Shown here in pieces: positions 13,872-15,104 of a DNA stretch of 15,104 bases. Origin of the DNA: Stenotrophomonas sp. (GTDB lineage: Bacteria; Pseudomonadota; Gammaproteobacteria; Xanthomonadales; Xanthomonadaceae); assembly GCA_003484865.1 (NCBI GenBank), contig DMZT01000355.1:4352-19455 (forward strand), written 5' to 3'. The position numbers were made by a program, and so were the translations under genes. Within the stretch, counting starts at the first letter, position 1. The number at the start of each line of letters is the position of its first letter. The notes under the pieces were generated by a model, which saw only the letters and a list, made by a program, of their open reading frames with translations, searched no databases and was not told the origin of the DNA.

Positions 13872-15062
13872 ATGACCGGAAGCAACCCCAGTTCTCCATT
13901 CGCCATCGCACAGCGGGAAGGTGCCACCGGGCCGTTGAGCGGCATTCGGGTGCTGGATCTGAGCGCCTACATTGCCGGTCCCTACGGCTGCACGCTGCTG
14001 GCCGACCAGGGCGCGGAGGTGATCAAGGTGGAGCCGCCGGTCGGCGACAACCTGCGGCGCTATCCCTCCACGCTGGAGGCCGAGAGCCGCGCATTCCTCG
14101 GCGTGAACCGCTCCAAGCGCGGCGTGGTGCTGGACCTGAAACAGCCTGACCAGCGTGCGGTGCTGATGCGCCTGGTGCGCGAGGCGGACGTGCTGGTGCA
14201 CAACTTCCGGCCGAGCGTGCCGGTACGCCTGGGCATCGATTTCGAGAGCCTGCACAAGCTCAACCCGCGCCTGGTGTATTGCTCGGTCACCGGCTACGGC
14301 GAGCAGGGGCCGTTGAAGGAGAAGGCAGGGTACGACCAGGTGCTGCAGACCATGACCGGCATGTGCACGATGCAGGGCAAGGCGGGCGGCGCCCCGGAGA
14401 TCCTGTACGGCTCGGTGGTCGATTACTACGCTGCCGCGCTGGTGGCGGCCGGTGTGTCATCGGCCCTTTACGAGCGCGAACGCAGCGGCGAAGGCCAGTT
14501 CGTGGGCGTGTCGCTGCTGCGCAGTGCGCTGACGATGCAGTCGGCGCGGATGGTCTGGGCCGAGGGCGAGCCGGCGGCAGTGGGCCGCGATATGCGCTCA
14601 GGCGGTGTCACCGGCATCCATCCCACCGCGGATGGATACCTGTACATCTCGGCCAATACCCCGCGCTTCTGGCAGGCATTGTGCGAGCGGATCGGGCGGC
14701 CGGAACTGGCGGCCGACGCGCGCTACGACACGGTGCGCAAGCGGGCTGCGGAGGCCGAGATACTGTTGCCGCAGTTGCACGCCGCGCTGGCCACGCGCAG
14801 CGCGCTGGCGTGGGAGGCGTTGTTCGGCGAAGAGGTGCCGTGCGCGGCCGCGCGCCAGGTCGAGGACATGTTCGACCATCCACAGGTGCAGGCCGAGCAG
14901 ATGGTCACGTCGCTGCCGCACCCGCTGTTGGGCAGCTACCGCGGCATCACCCGGCCGATCGTGTTCGGCCGCACACCCGGCCCGGAGCCGTTCGCCGCGC
15001 CGGTGTTCGACCAGGACACGGCGGCGGTCAGCGCGCTGCTCGACGCGTGCTCTGATGACTGA
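13872..15062 (+). CDS. CaiB/BaiF-type (class III) CoA-transferase
   Basis: The 396-residue product has the class III CoA-transferase pattern: PLSGIRVLDLSAYIAGPYG (21-39), LADQGAEVIKVEPPVGD (43-59), NRSKRGVVLDLK (79-90), DVLVHNFRP (106-114), the GYD motif with D155 as the expected catalytic aspartate that forms an acyl-enzyme anhydride, then a SVVDYYAA helix and a C-terminal QVQAEQM segment. Such enzymes move CoA between acids such as formate, succinate, mesaconate, citramalate, glutarate or carnitine. The length is usual. It would feed a CoA ester to a lyase such as the CitE-like protein at 492. The start is uncertain: the ATG at 13872 has only a weak site, whereas a perfect AGGAGG sits 8 bases before an in-frame ATC at 13848, which would add eight residues. 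Cytoplasmic. Substrate unknown. Confidence 0.9.
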   Translation: MTGSNPSSPFAIAQREGATGPLSGIRVLDLSAYIAGPYGCTLLADQGAEVIKVEPPVGDNLRRYPSTLEAESRAFLGVNRSKRGVVLDLKQPDQRAVLMRLVREADVLVHNFRPSVPVRLGIDFESLHKLNPRLVYCSVTGYGEQGPLKEKAGYDQVLQTMTGMCTMQGKAGGAPEILYGSVVDYYAAALVAAGVSSALYERERSGEGQFVGVSLLRSALTMQSARMVWAEGEPAAVGRDMRSGGVTGIHPTADGYLYISANTPRFWQALCERIGRPELAADARYDTVRKRAAEAEILLPQLHAALATRSALAWEALFGEEVPCAAARQVEDMFDHPQVQAEQMVTSLPHPLLGSYRGITRPIVFGRTPGPEPFAAPVFDQDTAAVSALLDACSDD

Positions 15063-15078
15063 TGCCCAGGAGCTCTCC

Positions 15079-15104
15079 ATGACGTCGCTGTCCAAACTCT
15101 CCCA
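15079..15104 (+). CDS. Start of a downstream gene (partial, product unknown)
   Basis: An ATG at 15079 preceded by AGGAG (15068-15072, 6-base spacer) opens a frame MTSLSKLS that runs off the window. It lies 16 bases after the CoA-transferase stop in the same direction and so is probably co-transcribed with it. Eight residues are too few to name a family; a hydratase or dehydrogenase of the same acyl-CoA pathway would be a natural guess. Confidence 0.55.

Overview
The window is GC-rich DNA with tightly packed genes that all read on the + strand, apart from one partial gene at the left edge. GC-rich codon use, a TonB-dependent receptor beside plant-polysaccharide-type enzymes, and the general gene style suggest a gammaproteobacterium of the Xanthomonadaceae (Xanthomonas/Stenotrophomonas type). 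That assignment is inferred from style and not proven by any marker gene. I see no tRNA, rRNA, insertion sequence, CRISPR array, origin or attachment site.

Layout. Bases 1-180 (- strand) hold the first 60 residues of a barstar-family protein, preceded by a possible 24-codon leader ORF. Bases 252-491 are a divergent intergenic region with two clear inverted repeats and a promoter-like element. Then come a CitE-like (HpcH/HpaI family) lyase (492-1349), a Na+/solute symporter with a periplasmic kelch-like domain fused at its N-terminus (1435-3882), a LysR regulator (3976-4857), a 244-base leader that folds well by hand into a compact RNA (4858-5101), and a TonB-dependent outer-membrane receptor (5102-7276) closed by a strong intrinsic terminator (7287-7329). 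Only 46 bases later begins a run of four coupled genes: an exported serine hydrolase of the beta-lactamase/esterase fold (7376-8695), a ribokinase (8692-9645), a cytoplasmic two-domain protein with a glycosidase-like barrel plus a formylglycine-generating-enzyme-like domain lacking the catalytic cysteines (9683-11872), and a GH127 beta-L-arabinofuranosidase-type enzyme (11869-13734). A CaiB-type CoA-transferase (13872-15062) and the first codons of another gene (15079 onwards) close the window.

How it may work together (inference). The locus looks like a catabolic island for a small sugar-containing compound: uptake across the outer membrane by the TonB receptor, trimming or deacylation by the exported serine hydrolase, uptake across the inner membrane by the kelch-symporter fusion, cytoplasmic cleavage by the GH127 and barrel-FGE proteins, and sugar phosphorylation by the ribokinase. 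The CoA-transferase and CitE-like lyase at the two ends form a natural pair: one activates a carboxylic acid as a CoA thioester, the other splits a hydroxyacyl-CoA. Together they suggest that the substrate also carries or yields an organic acid. The LysR protein is the obvious local regulator, and a 12-base motif shared (11/12) by the leaders of the lyase gene and the receptor gene is a candidate for a common control site.
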